A DNA stretch of 64,000 nt from Hyalangium versicolor (GTDB taxonomy: Bacteria; Myxococcota; Myxococcia; Myxococcales; Myxococcaceae): positions 62,001 to 126,000 of the forward strand of contig NZ_JAHXBF010000018.1 of assembly GCF_020103695.1 (NCBI RefSeq), in the 5' to 3' direction. Below are positions 27,027 through 36,281 of this stretch, piece by piece (position 1 is the stretch's first letter; each line of letters opens with the position of its first letter). The notes beneath the pieces were generated by a model that was given only the letters and a program-made list of their open reading frames with translations, was not told where the DNA came from and made no database searches. Position numbers and translations under genes: made by a program.

Positions 27027-28697
27027 ATGCCGCCTGGGGCGGCGGGGAAGCACATGATCGAAAGCGACGCCTCGACGGGGGGCGCGCCACCCACCGGCGT
27101 GGACCCCCTGCTGGGCAGGGTCCTCAACGAGCGCTTCAAGATCCTCGAGGCGCTCGGCTCGGGCGGCATGGGCCGTGTCTACAAGGCCATGCAGTCGCCG
27201 CTGGATCGCCTCGTCGCCCTCAAGGTCCTCAACCCGCAGTACGGCCAGGACAAGGACCCGGGTTTCCAGCGGCGCTTCTTTCTCGAGGCCAGCGTCACCG
27301 CCAAGCTGCGCCACCCCAACACCGTCACCGTCATCGACTACGGCAAGACGGACGACGGCATCTACTACATCGCCATGGAGTACCTGGAGGGCCAGACGCT
27401 CTCCCAGCTCCTCACGCAGACCGGCCCGCTGCCCTGGCCGCGCGTGCTCAACATCGCCCAGCAGATCGCCCGCTCCCTGCGCGAGGCGCACAAGATTGGC
27501 CTCATCCACCGGGACCTCAAGCCCGCCAACGTGATGATCCTCAACCAGGAGACGGATCATGACGTGGTGAAGGTGCTGGACTTCGGGCTCGTGAAGTCCT
27601 TCATGCCCGACAGCGGCCAGTTCCCCGCGGACGTGTCGCTGACCCAGGCTGGCGTCATCCTCGGCTCGCCGCAGTACATGGCCCCCGAGCAGGCCCGCAA
27701 CATCTCCGACCCGCGCAGCGACGTGTACTCGCTGGGCGTGGTGCTCTATCAGATGCTGCTGGGCCGACCGCCCTTCCATGCCGAGCAGGGCATCGACATC
27801 ATCGTCAAGCACATGAACGAGCCACCGCCGGCCTTCTCCGCGGTGTGGCCCAACCACAACATCCCTCCCGAGGTGGAGGCGTTGGTGATGAAGTGCCTGG
27901 CCAAGCGGCCACCGGATCGCTTCGACACCATGGGCGCGGTCATCGAGAGCATGCGCCGGGCCATGACGTCCGCCGGCATCAGCGGCGTGCACTCGGGCCC
28001 GCACCCCTACTTCGGCACCACCCCCGGCGGCAGCGGGCCCCTCACCGGCCCCATCTCGACTCAGAATCCGATGCCCTCTCCCTCGGGCGCCTCCACCATG
28101 GCGCTCGACATCTCCGTGGAGGAACCGGAGCAGCGCAAGCGCCGCAACTCGCTGCCCATGGCCCTCTTCGGAGGAGCGGTGCTGGTGGGCGTCGCGGTGG
28201 CCCTGGTCCTGGCCCTGCGCTCGCCTCCGCCCAAGCCGGTGCCGGTGCTGCCCCCGCCTTCACAGCCCGTGGCCACGGCGCCCACGCCCCCCGCGCACGA
28301 GACGGCTCCCCAGGACGCTCCTGAGGATTCGGCGCTCACCCCCGAGGATCTGCCGCCCCTCGCTGTTCCCTCCGAAGAGGAGAAGCCCGCCCCGGAGGCC
28401 CAGGCTCAGCCCCAGCTCGTGCGCTTCTTGATCTCCAGCGAGCCGAACGGCGCGCGGGTGACGTATGCGGGCGAGGACCGGGGCAAGACGCCCGTGGAGC
28501 TGAAGGTCCCCGCGGATGCCTCCGGACGCGCGAGCGCCCGAATCACCCTCGAGCTCAGCGGCTACTCCAGCGTCACCGTCACCCCCGAGGGTGACGGTCC
28601 GGAGATCCGCTTCACGCAGAAGCTCAAGAAGAAGTCGAGTTCACGGCCGTCCCGGCCGTCGAAGTCGAACGGTTACAAGGACGATCCCTACCAGTGA
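27027..28697 (+). CDS. Membrane Ser/Thr protein kinase with PEGA domain
   Basis: 556 residues from the ATG at 27027; a TTG at 27018 and an ATG at 27054 (preceded by GGGGAAG) are alternatives. Hanks-type kinase domain with LGSGGMGRVYKA, VALKVL, HRDLKPANV, DFGLVK and APEQ. One membrane helix near 375-396, then a long Pro/Glu-rich outer linker and a C-terminal PEGA domain (about 465-545) with a basic tail. Its stop overlaps the GTG start of the TPR-TonB receptor, so kinase and receptor are probably co-produced. Confidence 0.93.
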   Translation: MPPGAAGKHMIESDASTGGAPPTGVDPLLGRVLNERFKILEALGSGGMGRVYKAMQSPLDRLVALKVLNPQYGQDKDPGFQRRFFLEASVTAKLRHPNTVTVIDYGKTDDGIYYIAMEYLEGQTLSQLLTQTGPLPWPRVLNIAQQIARSLREAHKIGLIHRDLKPANVMILNQETDHDVVKVLDFGLVKSFMPDSGQFPADVSLTQAGVILGSPQYMAPEQARNISDPRSDVYSLGVVLYQMLLGRPPFHAEQGIDIIVKHMNEPPPAFSAVWPNHNIPPEVEALVMKCLAKRPPDRFDTMGAVIESMRRAMTSAGISGVHSGPHPYFGTTPGGSGPLTGPISTQNPMPSPSGASTMALDISVEEPEQRKRRNSLPMALFGGAVLVGVAVALVLALRSPPPKPVPVLPPPSQPVATAPTPPAHETAPQDAPEDSALTPEDLPPLAVPSEEEKPAPEAQAQPQLVRFLISSEPNGARVTYAGEDRGKTPVELKVPADASGRASARITLELSGYSSVTVTPEGDGPEIRFTQKLKKKSSSRPSRPSKSNGYKDDPYQ

Positions 28698-31225
28698 AAA
28701 CACCCGGAGTCTTCAAGCGAGCGGGTGTCCTCGCGCTTTGTTTGTTCGCGGGGACTGCCCTGGCCGACGAGCGCCTCGAAGCACGGCGCCACTTCCGCAA
28801 CGGCATGAGCCTCATCTCCCAGGGTCAGTTCGACCAGGGCATCTCTGAGCTGCAGGAGGCGTACGCCATCAAGCCGCACCCCAACGTCCTCTACAACATC
28901 GCGCGCGCGTATCTGGACGCGGGCCGATCCGTGGAGGCGTTGGAGTGGTACCGGCGCTATCTCGCCTCCAATCCGCCGGACTCGGAGTCGCTGCGCGCCA
29001 CCATCGCGCGCCTGGAGGCCACGGTGAAGGCGGCCGAGCCTGCCACGCCCCCCAACGCCCCTGTCGCCAGTGGCCCCTCCCAGCCCGCCAAGGTTCCCAC
29101 GCAGGATCCGCAGGCGCTGGCGGCGCTCGTCGATCGGCTGGAGAAGGCCATCGCCCGCGCGGAGGCCCTGCCCACCTCCTCCGGGACTCCCGGTCCCGTC
29201 GCCCCAGGCACTCCCGCCGCTGGAGCCACACCGGGCGCGCAGCCCACCGGCGCCGCCGCGCAGGTGGATGAGGGCGCGGTGCCCTACGAGGAGCGCGTGG
29301 TGACAGCCAGCCGCCGCGCCCAGTCCTCTCTGGAGGCTCCCAACGCCACCACCGTCATCACCGCCGAGGACATCCGCCTGTCGGGCGCCACCAGCCTGGT
29401 GGAGCTGATGCGCCGGGTGCCGGGCGCCGACGTGATGGAGCTGGGCGTGGGCAGCGCCAACCTCTCGCTGCGTGGCTTCAACCAGCGCATCGCCAACAAG
29501 GTGCTGGTGCTCGTGGACGGCCGCAGCGAGTACCAGGACTTCCTCGGCATGACGCTCTGGTCCAGCCTCCCCATCTCCCTGGAGGAGATCGACCGCATCG
29601 AGGTGATTCGCGGTCCGGGCAGCGCCCTGTACGGCGCCAACGCCATGCTGGGCGTGGTCAACATCATCACCCGCGCACCGGGCACCGGGCAGCGACAGAT
29701 CCACGCGCTGCTCGGCGGCGGGAAGACCGTCTCCGGCTCCTTCGTGAGCTACGGGGCCGCGAGCGCCATGCGCTACCGCCTGTCCGTGGGCTACGGGCAG
29801 ATGGACAAGTGGAGCCAGGACTTCGCCCAGAACCGGCCGGACATGGTGATGCGCGCGCCCTCCGCGGACATGGGCTACCAGGGCGCTCGTGGCAACCTGG
29901 CCACCGAGTACACCTTCTCTCCAGGCATGGAGCTGGGCCTGTCCACCGGCGTGCACCGCTTCTCCACGGAGCTCTACCCCCTGGGGACGCTGCGCAACTT
30001 CTTCATGGACGGCGTCACCGCCTACGCCAAGTCGGACGCCAGCCTGGGGCCGGTGAAGCTCAAGGTCTTCTGGAACCACGTGGACGTGGATGCGGGGCCG
30101 CAGTACGAGCCCATCGGCCAGCGCTCGCTGGGCACCCACGTCAGCTCGCACGTCTTCAACGGCGAGGCCCTCTTCAGCAAGGTGTTCGAGCTGGGCGGTG
30201 AGCACCTGCTCAACATCGGCACCGAGGGGCGCCTCAAGCGCGTGGGGTGGAGCTACCTGGGCGAGGTGAAGGAGGAGTTCCACGCCGCCGCCTTCGTGCA
30301 GGACGAGTGGCGCCCCGTGGAGCCCCTGCGCCTCTTGGCCTCGTACCGCGCGGACCGCCACCCGCTGCTCGACGCGGGCAAGCCGGGCCTGGCGCACTCG
30401 CCACGCGTGTCCGCGATCGTCATCCCCTTCGAGGGCCACGCCTTCCGCGCCAGCGCCGCTTCGGCCTTCCGCGAGCCCACCTTCCTGGAGAGCTACACGC
30501 ACCTGCTCGTGCCCGCGCCGGGGGTGCCGGGCGCCAGCGCGCTTACCGTGGGCAGCCAGACGCTGAAGCCCGAGAGCATGGTGGCCTACGAGCTGGGCTA
30601 CCGCGGCGAGGCGCCCCGGCTGGGCATCGACTGGGATCTGGCCGTCTACCAGAACACGGTGAAGAACCTGATCGGCCTGTCCGCCGTGGAACGATTGCCG
30701 GCCGGCGACTCGTTCGATCCGGAGTCCAGCACCTATGTGGTGGGCCGCTCCGTCTTCCAGAACGAGTCCTCCGTCTATACCTCGCGCGGCGTGGAGCTGG
30801 GCCTGTCGCTCTCCCCGGTGGACGGCCTCGGCATCAAGATCAGCAGCGCCTTCCAGAAGGTGTCCTCGGACGACGAGGCGGATGATCAATGCGCTCCGTG
30901 CAGCCAGGCGCCACAGGTGAAGCTCTTCGGCGGCCTCACCTACCGAACGCGCGCGGACCTGGAGTTCGGCGTGGACGCGGCCTACACCTCGAGCACCACC
31001 TGGATCGAACGTGAGCCCGGCGAGGCGGATCCCACCAGCATCCAGTTCATCTCCAACGCCCTGCCCGCCTACACCGTCCTCAACGCCCGCGTGGGCTACG
31101 AGGTGGTGAAGGACAAGCTCACGGTGGCGGTGGTCGGCTCCAACCTGGGCGGCGGCCATGCCCAGCACCCCTTCGGCAACCGAATCGAGCGCCGCGTCTA
31201 CGCGTCCCTGACGGTGACTCCATGA
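28694..31225 (+). CDS. TonB-dependent receptor with N-terminal TPR-like region
   Basis: 843 residues. Signal peptide ending near ALA-DE (about residue 24), then a TPR-like segment (about 27-100: AYAIKPHPNVLYNIARAYLD, EALEWYRRYLASNP) and a Pro/Ala linker with a predicted short coil. The plug follows (about 195-320: VVTASRR, SGATSLVELMRRVPG, IEVIRGPGSALYGANAMLGVVNI), then a 22-strand-type barrel to the C-terminus. TonB receptors import scarce ligands across the outer membrane. A periplasmic TPR ahead of the plug is unusual and could contact a partner. GTG start in a GTGA overlap with the kinase. Confidence 0.92.
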   Translation: MKTPGVFKRAGVLALCLFAGTALADERLEARRHFRNGMSLISQGQFDQGISELQEAYAIKPHPNVLYNIARAYLDAGRSVEALEWYRRYLASNPPDSESLRATIARLEATVKAAEPATPPNAPVASGPSQPAKVPTQDPQALAALVDRLEKAIARAEALPTSSGTPGPVAPGTPAAGATPGAQPTGAAAQVDEGAVPYEERVVTASRRAQSSLEAPNATTVITAEDIRLSGATSLVELMRRVPGADVMELGVGSANLSLRGFNQRIANKVLVLVDGRSEYQDFLGMTLWSSLPISLEEIDRIEVIRGPGSALYGANAMLGVVNIITRAPGTGQRQIHALLGGGKTVSGSFVSYGAASAMRYRLSVGYGQMDKWSQDFAQNRPDMVMRAPSADMGYQGARGNLATEYTFSPGMELGLSTGVHRFSTELYPLGTLRNFFMDGVTAYAKSDASLGPVKLKVFWNHVDVDAGPQYEPIGQRSLGTHVSSHVFNGEALFSKVFELGGEHLLNIGTEGRLKRVGWSYLGEVKEEFHAAAFVQDEWRPVEPLRLLASYRADRHPLLDAGKPGLAHSPRVSAIVIPFEGHAFRASAASAFREPTFLESYTHLLVPAPGVPGASALTVGSQTLKPESMVAYELGYRGEAPRLGIDWDLAVYQNTVKNLIGLSAVERLPAGDSFDPESSTYVVGRSVFQNESSVYTSRGVELGLSLSPVDGLGIKISSAFQKVSSDDEADDQCAPCSQAPQVKLFGGLTYRTRADLEFGVDAAYTSSTTWIEREPGEADPTSIQFISNALPAYTVLNARVGYEVVKDKLTVAVVGSNLGGGHAQHPFGNRIERRVYASLTVTP

Positions 31226-32463
31226 CTCTCTTCCACGCCCGGGGCCTGGCCTTCGCGGGCCTGACCCTCTCCACCTTCCTGACGCTGGGCTGCGAGGCGC
31301 CGCCCGTGGTGGCCACCAGCGATCGCCAGCAGCAGACCCGCAGCGCCCGCATCGAGGGCGGCGTCGTCGTCCAGGGCCCCGCCCGAGGCAACGCCGTCGT
31401 GTTCCTCTATGACGCCGCGCGCCCGCCTCCGCCACAGGGGACCGGCCGCCCCGAGGCTTTTGCCCTCATTCCCCAAGAGGAGCTGTTCGGCTCGGAGCTC
31501 GACACGAACACGACGGGGCCCTTCACCGCCCCCTTCACCTTCCCCCTGGTGCGCCCCGGCAAGTACCTGCTGCGAGGCTTCATCGACGCGGACACCTGCC
31601 GCACCGGCGCCCAGCCGTGCCACGGCCCGGACTTCATCCCCTGGTACAACGTCACCGCTGAGCCCAACGTGGGTGATGTGGGCGGGGCCGCGGTGGATCT
31701 CGCCACCGGCACGCCGCGCGTGATCGAGGTGCGCGAGGCAGAGGACGGCACGCCCATTCCCGTGCTGGGCGCCACGGTGAGCTTCTCCACCACGGCCAAC
31801 GTGCTGGTGGACCGGCCCGCCTTCGCGATGGAGGGTGCCCCCGCGACGATCGAGCCCAATGGAAACACCAGGTTCTTCAAGCTCCGCGCCCGTCCCATCC
31901 GCGAGGGCGCGGTGAACCTGAGCGCGCCCGTCTTCCTCGTGCGCTTCATGGACGAGAACCACGACGGAGCGCCGGACGACGCCAACGCGGACGGCGTGCC
32001 GGATCTCTGGCCCCGCATCATCGTCCGCAAGCTGGCCGACAGCGGCACCGGCATCACCGACGAGAACGATCTGGACAACGACGGCCAGCTCGACGCGGAG
32101 GGCATGGACTACGCCCACGCCAACGCACCCGCGGATGGCCAGCCGGATCTCGTGGTGCTCGCCGCCGGCGTCGCCCCGGAGGACACACTCCTACAGTCCC
32201 TCTACGCCGACGGACAGCCGCTCATGGACAAGGTGATCCCGGTGCCCGAACTGACCGTGGCCGTGCGCCCGCTCGCGCTCGACGCTCGCAACCCCAGCGC
32301 CCCCGCACCGCTCCAGAAAATGCCCTCGGGGCGCTACTCGGTGACTGCCCTCCAGTACACAGGACAGGTGTGGCGCGTGCCCAATGAGCTCTCTCCCACC
32401 CTGGCCGGAGCGCTCGGCCTACCCGCCGTGGAGGGTCAGGGACAGACCCTCCAGGTCCCTTAA
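31222..32463 (+). CDS. Lipoprotein with Ca-binding-like Asp loops, partner of TonB receptor
   Basis: 413 residues, no named family recognised. Lipoprotein signal ends in LTLGC. Beta-rich domains follow (RIEGGVVVQG..NAVVFLYDA; PLVRPGKYLLRGFID looks like a prealbumin/Ig-type repeat). Later Asp/Asn loops, DENHDGAPDDANADG and DLDNDGQLD, resemble EF-hand or TSP3 calcium sites. The ATG overlaps the receptor stop (ATGA). Coupling suggests a surface ligand-binding partner of the receptor, by analogy with other receptor-lipoprotein pairs. Confidence 0.75.
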   Translation: MTLFHARGLAFAGLTLSTFLTLGCEAPPVVATSDRQQQTRSARIEGGVVVQGPARGNAVVFLYDAARPPPPQGTGRPEAFALIPQEELFGSELDTNTTGPFTAPFTFPLVRPGKYLLRGFIDADTCRTGAQPCHGPDFIPWYNVTAEPNVGDVGGAAVDLATGTPRVIEVREAEDGTPIPVLGATVSFSTTANVLVDRPAFAMEGAPATIEPNGNTRFFKLRARPIREGAVNLSAPVFLVRFMDENHDGAPDDANADGVPDLWPRIIVRKLADSGTGITDENDLDNDGQLDAEGMDYAHANAPADGQPDLVVLAAGVAPEDTLLQSLYADGQPLMDKVIPVPELTVAVRPLALDARNPSAPAPLQKMPSGRYSVTALQYTGQVWRVPNELSPTLAGALGLPAVEGQGQTLQVP

Positions 32464-32472
32464 CCCCTTGTT

Positions 32473-32505
32473 CTCCCACGGGCTCTCTTGGAGAATCCGT
32501 GGGAG
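32473..32505 (+). terminator. Terminator-like hairpin after lipoprotein gene
   Basis: Arms CTCCCACGG (32473-32481) and CCGTGGGAG (32497-32505) pair perfectly across a 15-base loop, ten bases after the stop. No U-run follows, so termination would be imperfect or would need a factor. It separates the 24-32 kb unit from the downstream response regulator. Confidence 0.55.
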
Positions 32506-32562
32506 TCATCCTCCAGCTCACACCCGTTCAAGACTTTCCGGTTTCTCTGTCTTCACTTCGTT

Positions 32563-32591
32563 TTGACATCACACAGGCTTTCCTGCATTAT
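32563..32591 (+). promoter_or_regulatory. Sigma70-type promoter for response regulator
   Basis: TTGACA at 32563-32568 is a perfect -35 match. It is followed by a 17-base spacer and CATTAT at 32586-32591 (four of six to TATAAT). The region is locally AT-rich in GC-rich DNA. Transcription would start near 32598, leaving about 40 bases before the ATG at 32639. It is the clearest promoter in the window. Confidence 0.7.
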
Positions 32592-32638
32592 TCCAGTTGT
32601 GCAGTTCAGGGGGATTTTCCTGAACGAGGGAAGGATCC

Positions 32639-33118
32639 ATGATGAAGGCCGGAACGCTCTCCTCTGTCGCAACCATTTCCATTCCTCGTCCTGCCGTGGA
32701 GACTGCCCGTCCCGTGCTGAAGGCCGCTACCGGGACGCCCCAGCGCGTCCTTCTCGTCGATGACAGCCGCTCCATCCGGACGCTGCTGAAGATCTATCTC
32801 ATGGCTCGGAACTTCGAGTACGTCGAGGCCGAGTCCGGTGAGGAAGCCCTGAAGGTGCTCGAGCAGGGCGCGGTGGATCTGGTCCTCACGGACTTCCGGA
32901 TGGAAGGAATGAGTGGCGCGGAGTTCGCCATGGAAGTTCGCGCCAACAAGAACCCGCGCGTTGCGCGCACGCCCATCCTGATGATGACGGGTGATCCGAA
33001 CGTCGCCGAGGTTCGCACCCAAGGTCAGAAGGCGGGCATCAACGCCTTCGTGCGCAAGCCGGTGAGCTGCGCCCAGTTGATGACGCTGGTGGACACGATC
33101 CTCCCGCGCAACAGCTGA
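32639..33118 (+). CDS. Stand-alone CheY-like response regulator
   Basis: 159 residues. A non-conserved N-terminal tail of about 35 residues precedes one receiver domain: acidic pair D41-D42, phospho-acceptor D85 in LVLTDFRMEG, switch T117 and K130 in VRKP. No output domain. A strong ribosome site (GAGGGAAGGA) and a good promoter upstream suggest substantial expression. No cognate histidine kinase is adjacent. An in-frame ATG at 32642 is the next codon, so the start is uncertain by one residue. Confidence 0.92.
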   Translation: MMKAGTLSSVATISIPRPAVETARPVLKAATGTPQRVLLVDDSRSIRTLLKIYLMARNFEYVEAESGEEALKVLEQGAVDLVLTDFRMEGMSGAEFAMEVRANKNPRVARTPILMMTGDPNVAEVRTQGQKAGINAFVRKPVSCAQLMTLVDTILPRNS

Positions 33119-33224
33119 GCCCCCCGCAGTCCCGCTTCCCCGGGCCGAGCGACACCGCGCCCCTCCCGCTCAGAGCAGGAGGGAGGCGTGGGCGCCCGGC
33201 CCTTCGCGTTTCAGCTCCCTCCGA

Positions 33225-33635
33225 TCAGAGCGCGCTCTCGAGGACGCTGGTGATGCGCTTGGTGTAGTCGCCGATGGCCGAGTCGTCACGCTGGTAGCTG
33301 GGGTCCGCATCCAGGTGCAAACGGTCTCCCTCGATCTTCACCTCGAGCGAGCACCAGCTCCGGCTGCTGGTGATCTTGATGCCCTTGATCTTCGCCTTCA
33401 AGGCATCGCGGCCGAGATCATCCGCGCAGATGGACTTGAGCGCGTTCTCGAGCGGCATGAAGAAGTTGTAGTCGATGGTGTTGGGGTAGGAGTCGAGGAA
33501 GCCCTCCTTCACCAGCTCGTCGATGTTCGCTTCGAACGCGAGCTCATACCCTGCCACGGCGTTGATCTTCTCCTTCCAGCCGGGGAACTTGTCCTTCTGA
33601 TAGGCAGCCGCGACCCTTCTCTCAGCCAGACCCAT
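33225..33635 (-). CDS. Conserved-looking hypothetical protein (136 aa)
   Basis: Not recognised. A soluble protein starting MGLAERRVAAAYQKDKFPGW, with a FEANIDELVKEG helix, a SWCSLEVKIEGD strand and a C-terminal helix. No signal or membrane segment. The start at 33635 is the first ATG consistent with coding bias; the frame upstream is antisense-like. It faces the response regulator gene across a 106-base gap rich in G/C inverted tracts and follows msrQ on the same strand after 113 bases. Confidence 0.75.
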   Translation of the reverse strand: MGLAERRVAAAYQKDKFPGWKEKINAVAGYELAFEANIDELVKEGFLDSYPNTIDYNFFMPLENALKSICADDLGRDALKAKIKGIKITSSRSWCSLEVKIEGDRLHLDADPSYQRDDSAIGDYTKRITSVLESAL

Positions 33636-33748
33636 GCACCGCTCCTTGTGGTGATCGCCGGACGCTTCACCGTCCCGGCGATTCGTTGGCGGTGCAAGTA
33701 GAGCATCAGCGCATCTCCAAATGAAAGAGAAGGCCGGCTCCGGGCCGC

Positions 33749-34369
33749 TCACGCCGTGCGAGGTGTCGGGCGGGCCCGGCGGCGCTTGCGCACAGCCTCC
33801 ACCACCCGGATGGCCAGCAGCAGGGAGAGCACCGCGCCATAGATGAAGGGCTCGGTGACGTCCTTCTTCACTCGCCAGACGAAGTGGATCACTCCCAGCG
33901 AAGCCGCCACATAGACGAGACGGTGCAGCCGCTGCCACGCGGGGAAGCCCATGCGCCGCACCGCGGCATTGGTGGAGGTGGCGGCCAGCGGCACCAGCAG
34001 CACCAGGGCGATGAAGCCCACGGCGATGAACTTCCGCTTCGTGATGTCCTCGACGATGGGGCCGAGCTTGAGCCCCTGATCCGCCACGGCGTACGTGAGG
34101 AAGTGCAGCATCGCGTACGCAAAGGCCATCAGCCCCACCAGCTTGCGGATGCGCATGGGCCACGTCCACCCGAAGAGCAGCTTGAGCGGAGTGCACCCCA
34201 GCGAGGCCAACAGGAAGATGAGCGCCATCAACCCGGTCTGGTTGAGGACGGCCTCGATGACGTTGGGGCCCAGCGTGCCCTGCACGCCCTGGATGATCAG
34301 GAGCGCCAGCGGGGCGAGTCCTCCCACGAGGACAGCGGGCTTGAGCCAGGGGAGCGGCGGAGAGGCCAT
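33749..34369 (-). CDS. msrQ: MsrQ, haem-binding membrane subunit of periplasmic methionine sulfoxide reductase
   Basis: 206 residues of the ferric-reductase-like transmembrane family. About six membrane helices, with His candidates for haem in YAMLHFLTYA and RLHRLVYVAASLGVIHFVW. MsrQ passes electrons from the quinone pool or respiratory chain to MsrP. Start chosen at 34369 (MASPPLPWLKP); frame upstream overlaps msrP. It lies seven bases after msrP, the standard order. Confidence 0.93.
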   Translation of the reverse strand: MASPPLPWLKPAVLVGGLAPLALLIIQGVQGTLGPNVIEAVLNQTGLMALIFLLASLGCTPLKLLFGWTWPMRIRKLVGLMAFAYAMLHFLTYAVADQGLKLGPIVEDITKRKFIAVGFIALVLLVPLAATSTNAAVRRMGFPAWQRLHRLVYVAASLGVIHFVWRVKKDVTEPFIYGAVLSLLLAIRVVEAVRKRRRARPTPRTA

Positions 34370-34376
34370 GGGAAGT

Positions 34377-35375
34377 TCAGAAGTTCTCGCGGAGATCCAT
34401 GCCGGCATAGAGGGAAGCCACCTGTTCGGCGTAGCCGTTGAAGGGCAGCGTGGGACGGCGGCGGTACTCGCCCACCCGGCGCTCGGAGGCCTGGCTCCAG
34501 CGGGGGTGATCCACCTCGGGGTTCACGTTGGCATAGAAGCCGTACTCGTTGGACTTCGCCAGATTCCACGTGGTGGGAGGCTGCTGCTCGGTGAGGGTGA
34601 TCTTCACGATCGACTTGATGCCCTTGAAGCCGTACTTCCACGGCACCACGAGCCGCAGGGGCGCACCGTTCTGGTTGGGCAGCGTCTTGCCGTAGAGCCC
34701 CACCGCCATGAGCGTCAGCGGGTGCAGGGCCTCGTCCAGGCGCAGGCCCTCCACGTAGGGCCAGTCCAGCACGGGGCGCTTCTGGCCTGGCATCTGCTCC
34801 GGATCCATCAGCGTCGTGAAGGCCACGTACTTCGCCTTGCCGGTGGGCTCCACGCGCTTGATGAGCTCGCCCAGCGGGAAGCCCAGCCAGGGGATGACCA
34901 TGGACCAGGCCTCCACGCAGCGCATCCGGTAGACGCGCTCCTCCAGGGGGAACCAGGAGGTGATCTGATCGATGTCTACCGTCTGCGGCTTGTGCACCTC
35001 GCCGTCGATGATGACGGTCCACGGCCGGGGCTTGAGGGTGTGCGAATGACGCGCCGGGTCATTCTTGTCGAGCCCGAACTCGTAGAAGTTGTTGTAGGTG
35101 GTGACGTCCTCGTAGGGGGTGCGCGCCTCGTCCGTGTCGTATGGGCCGTGGCCCTTGTTGCCCGAGACAGCCAGGGAGACGAGCTCGCCCGCGTCCGGGA
35201 CGAACTTGTCCATGGGCCGGGTGCGCTTCATGCCGAGCAGGTACAGGCCCCCACCGACGACCGCAGCCGTGCCCGCGAAGAGGCCTGCGTTCTTGATGAT
35301 CTCCCGCCGGCGCAGGTACAGCTTCTCGGGGGTGATCTCGGAGCTGGGGGGCTCGGGGGCCTTCTTTTCGGACAT
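34377..35375 (-). CDS. msrP: MsrP, molybdopterin methionine sulfoxide reductase catalytic subunit
   Basis: 332 residues. Twin-arginine signal (RRREIIKNAG, then a hydrophobic run) for folded export with Moco. The sulfite-oxidase-fold core has the Mo-ligating Cys in VYRMRCVEAWSMVIPW (C153) and the C-terminal PEVDHPRWSQASER typical of YedY/MsrP. It reduces methionine sulfoxide in periplasmic proteins with MsrQ encoded just downstream. Start at 35375 has GAGGAGTC directly upstream. Confidence 0.95.
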   Translation of the reverse strand: MSEKKAPEPPSSEITPEKLYLRRREIIKNAGLFAGTAAVVGGGLYLLGMKRTRPMDKFVPDAGELVSLAVSGNKGHGPYDTDEARTPYEDVTTYNNFYEFGLDKNDPARHSHTLKPRPWTVIIDGEVHKPQTVDIDQITSWFPLEERVYRMRCVEAWSMVIPWLGFPLGELIKRVEPTGKAKYVAFTTLMDPEQMPGQKRPVLDWPYVEGLRLDEALHPLTLMAVGLYGKTLPNQNGAPLRLVVPWKYGFKGIKSIVKITLTEQQPPTTWNLAKSNEYGFYANVNPEVDHPRWSQASERRVGEYRRRPTLPFNGYAEQVASLYAGMDLRENF

Positions 35376-35442
35376 GACTCCTCTAATACGCTTCAACCGG
35401 GTGGGCGTTACACCGTCCGGGAGAGAGGGGCTGCCCCCTTCC

Positions 35443-36195
35443 CTACCGAGCGGAGGCCTCTCCCTGGGCAGCCAGAGCGGAGGCACGGCCCCGAGCATCC
35501 TTCATTCGCCACAGTGCCCACCATGGGGTACCGGGCGATTCATGGTGCTCCCAGTGGTAGCCGAAGAAGTAGCAGGAGAGCATGGCCCACATGTGGCCAC
35601 GCGGCAGGGTGCGCGCGTGGTGGGGAGCCATCTCGGGAGTCTCCGGGCGCCGGTGCGGCCGGTAGGTTCCGAAGTAGAAGAGCTGGAGCGTGCCGAGCGC
35701 CGCGGGGACCACCCAGCAGACCCACAGGCGCCACTCGGCCACCCCGAGCCATTTCAGCACGTTGAACTGCACCGCCATGGCCACGATCTGAGCCAGCGTG
35801 GTGTAGCGGACCATGAAGGTGGCCAACCAGGGCCAGAAGGCCTGGGAGCGCGTGGAGAAGTCCGGATCGTGCTCGCCCGTGGGGTCGGCGTGGTGGGCGC
35901 GGTGGTTCACCACCAGCCGGCGGTAGGACAGCCCCGCGAAGAGGAAGCAGGCCAGGGTCCCCACCGCAGCATTCAGCCACCGGCGGCGGCTCACCGTGCC
36001 GTGCATGGCGTCATGGCCGGTGATGAAGAGGCCGGTGCACAGGTAACCCTGCAGGGCGACGTGGAGCCAGCAGAGGGGGGAGCGCCAGGACAGGCCATCC
36101 GCCGTGAGCATCCAGGCGAGGTGCCCCGACCACGCGCCGATGATGATCAGCGCGAGCGGGACTCCCCAGGGACCGTGGTAGGCGCGGGTGCTCAT
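35443..36195 (-). CDS. crtW: CrtW-like carotenoid ketolase / fatty acid desaturase family
   Basis: 250 residues, membrane di-iron family. His boxes: HDAMH (61-65), HRAHH (98-102) and HWEHH (214-218). FGTYRPHR and SCYFFGYHWEHHESP..PWW match CrtW-type beta-carotene 4-ketolases, as does the length. The likely reaction is addition of a 4-keto group to a carotenoid ring. No other carotenoid gene is in the window. A lipid desaturase or hydroxylase role cannot be excluded. Confidence 0.75.
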   Translation of the reverse strand: MSTRAYHGPWGVPLALIIIGAWSGHLAWMLTADGLSWRSPLCWLHVALQGYLCTGLFITGHDAMHGTVSRRRWLNAAVGTLACFLFAGLSYRRLVVNHRAHHADPTGEHDPDFSTRSQAFWPWLATFMVRYTTLAQIVAMAVQFNVLKWLGVAEWRLWVCWVVPAALGTLQLFYFGTYRPHRRPETPEMAPHHARTLPRGHMWAMLSCYFFGYHWEHHESPGTPWWALWRMKDARGRASALAAQGEASAR

Positions 36196-36281
36196 CCGGA
36201 TGGGTTCTGGCTCCGAGCCCCCCTCCGCGCACGGAAAAGCAACGGGTGGCAGGCCGAGGAGCGTGCGACCAGGGAGAGGGA

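Noticed and set aside
28688..31435. Long minus-strand open frame opposite the TonB receptor
   Set aside because: Same antisense effect; the receptor on the plus strand has clear plug and barrel motifs.
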